Origin: Halichondria panicea
Taxonomy: Eukaryota > Porifera > Demospongiae > Suberitida > Halichondriidae
Direction: 5' to 3'
DNA: 64,000 nt
Assembly: GCF_963675165.1 (NCBI RefSeq)
Contig: NC_087377.1
Span: forward strand, 3,254,978-3,318,977
Each line of letters opens with the position of its first letter. The first letter of the stretch is position 1. Below are positions 47,815 to 64,000 of this stretch, piece after piece. The position numbers and the translations under genes were made by a program. Below the pieces are notes generated by a model. That model was not told the origin of the DNA and made no database searches. It saw nothing but the letters and a program-made list of their open reading frames with translations.

Positions 47815-48310
47815 TAACGGGCCCTGAATATTATGTATTAGCAATTTGACCATGCACTCTCTCTAACCACTATATAGCTGATAAGGACATGCACTACAGG
47901 ATATGCTGGGCCCTGATATGTATATACTGGCATTTTGTATAAAATTAACCTTTAAAACCAAACACATGCAGGTTAACCACTGGGGTCAGGAGACACTGGG
48001 CCCTGAATATGTACTGGCAGTTTGACCACTCTCAATAATAAATTAACCAACACATGCACATGTTACCACTTTATAAGGGCTGGGGTCAGGAGACACTGCA
48101 TGCACGCAGAGCCCTGAATATGTACTGCAGTTTGACCAATCTAGCAACCAACATCATCTCCAAAAACAACACAAGTCAACCACTAGGGGTGTTATGGGAC
48201 ACTAGGATATCCTGGGCCCTGAATATGTATTTGAAGTTTGACCACTCTAACCATCACAGGCTATACCTGCACTTTATAAGGGACACTTGGAAGTTTGACC
48301 ACTCGATCTC
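47815..48310 (+). repeat. Degenerate repeats of GGCCCTGAATATGTA...GTTTGACCACTCT
   Basis: About six copies of a roughly 90-bp unit: GGCCCTGAATATGTA, then CAGTTTGACCACTCT, AACCA and AGGAGACACTGG or GGGACACTAGG. Solo copies lie at 39.9-40.2 kb and 49265. Confidence 0.75.
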
Positions 48311-48345
48311 TATACTAAAATCAACTAGTGTTCAAGCTGGCGCTG

Positions 48346-49177
48346 TGCTAATGCCTCTCGCCATGTTTTTGCTTTCGCTCAAAAGTATTAGAGTGTTATC
48401 TATAATGAATTTTATATTAAAGTTAGCTTATCTATATAAAGTCACTGAGAAGAAAAGACTTATTTACATGCATCTATTGTAAGTTATTATTTTTTGTATT
48501 ATGTGGCTTACCAGGACATCAAGAAAGAAGAAAATTGATTCTTCCAGGATCTGTAGTTCAGTGTATATAATATCTAAGAAGAAAAGACCTGTGTACATGC
48601 ATATTGTTATCTATATTGTTATATGGTAGTGTTTTGTGGCTTACCAGGCCCTCAAGACAAAGATGATTCTGCCAGGAGGATCTGGATCTGGATCTTGGAT
48701 ATTATTTTCTCACACATGGGGAATGAGCGCGCATGCGCATTACATCCACAGGAATAATTAAAGGGTGTGTCCAAAGAGATCAATTTTACAAATGGCTACT
48801 GTACTGCTAGCTAGCTGTTTTAACAGATATTTTCTGAGTATTGTAGCTAACAAAAAGCTAGCGCTTTAGTGCAAGGCTAACTCATATGTTGAATAGAAAG
48901 TTTGTGCGGACAGATGATGCTATGAAAGATTCTGAAGAGACTGCAACAGCCTTCAATGTGAGTCAAACTAGCCATAACTCGAGAAAGAAGCTTTAGTTTG
49001 CTAATCCACGAATCAAAATCCAAGAGAACGTGGCTAGAAGCCTATAGAAGCTGTTAGTTTTCGTCGCATTGTAACCGTTGAGCAGTTATAGCTGGAATAC
49101 ACACACACACACACAGACAGACACACACACAGTCAGCTTTACCGTATCCCTCGTGCGGCTACGCCTCGAGGCATAAT
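48346..49177. mobile_element. Truncated copy of the 10.8-kb transposon
   Basis: Matches 11004-11857 almost base for base (TGCTAATGCCTCTCGCCATG to CTCGAGGCATAAT) but lacks the left terminal arm, so it cannot move by itself. High identity implies recent activity. Confidence 0.9.
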
Positions 49178-49742
49178 TAACATCTTATATAGATCAATCA
49201 ACAAACACATGCATGCATGCATGCAGGGGTACTATAATTTTGGGGATTCCTATATAATTATATAGGCCCTGCATACGTATTGGCCGTTTGATCGTACTCT
49301 TTATAATGAATAATTATTATTATGCTACAATTCCTTTTCACCTCAAATGTTAAAAGCAAAAAACAGAAATGTCACTCATGCAACTGTACATTGTGGACGT
49401 GCACTGTGTGTGCACTATATATACAGCTGTATAGGCAGGTTAATTATTGGCTGGTTTGCATTTTCAAGTGAGGTTAAAAGGGATGTAACACTGTACACTG
49501 TATGTGTAAAAGGTATATTAATTAAAAAAGGCAATTAGGGCCATAGTTACTTGCTCTGAGGCACTTTTCCCATGTACTTCCCATGTACATGTAGACCTTA
49601 TCAACTATTGTCTAAACCCTGGGCATGGATAAATAATTAATTGTTGGATAAAAATAGTATGGTTGTTTGGTCACACAACTCAAATAAAAACACAACAACA
49701 CAAAAAGAGATTATTATAAGCTATACAGACAACACAACGAGT

Positions 49743-63901
<14,159 letters not shown>

Positions 63902-64000
63902 CTGGGAGACACACATACCAGTACATCAGTATTACATGTAGTATGAGCTACACTGCATGTACATATAGCTTACAGTTAAATACACGAGAGCCTGACTTAA

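Larger units (their letters stand above)
47181..49742. other. Intergenic S6-HERC 3' end
   Basis: Holds the S6 promoter, the GGCCCTGAATATGTA repeats (47815-48310), a truncated transposon (48346-49177) and the HERC 3' flank. No gene supported. Confidence 0.55.

Overview
The window looks like animal nuclear DNA, most likely from a demosponge; this is inference. Evidence: AT-rich sequence packed with short foldback transposons, very short GT-AG introns, a metazoan HERC-type E3 ubiquitin ligase split into over 20 small exons, several TKL-like protein kinases and a decayed multi-pass membrane protein of a type I associate with sponges and cnidarians. No bacterial operons, CRISPR arrays or rRNA were seen; no tRNA was recognised by eye.

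Layout. (1) 1-30.6 kb, plus strand: five tandem paralogous kinase genes (A, 3' end only; B; C, most diverged; D; E). B to E share an architecture of short N-terminal exons, a proline-rich basic module, coiled-coil exons and one large C-terminal kinase exon. Almost all introns are phase 0, so exons can be duplicated or lost without changing frame, and this has happened. A 49-bp minisatellite with a hAT-like insertion and a 1.1-kb long-TIR transposon separate B and C; an inverted scrap of kinase exon lies between C and D. (2) 32.07-34.23 kb, minus strand: a membrane-protein pseudogene with two frameshifts and a 468-bp Mutator-like insertion that has a 9-bp target duplication. (3) 36.3-56.4 kb, minus strand: eight intronless copies (four intact, four broken) of an unrecognised secreted small cysteine-containing protein of about 115 residues. 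Most share a core promoter (TATA box plus GACACACTG) and an upstream palindrome-bearing element. (4) 49.7-63.9 kb, minus strand: 23 exons of a HERC-type ligase (RCC1 repeats, linker, complete HECT domain with the catalytic Cys), 5' end outside the window. Two secreted-protein genes are nested in one of its introns, a transposon carrying a foreign exon sits in another, and CA microsatellites form several of its 3' splice sites. Two HERC-like exons at 45 kb are a broken duplicate.

Together: lineage-specific expansions (kinases and secreted proteins) around one conserved housekeeping gene, remodelled by tandem duplication and small transposons. The best candidates for something undescribed are the secreted-protein family with its shared promoter (whose upstream element has also been amplified into a 141-bp satellite) and the modular kinase array. 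Exon boundaries were read by eye from splice motifs, frame and paralogue alignment; no transcript data or searches were available.
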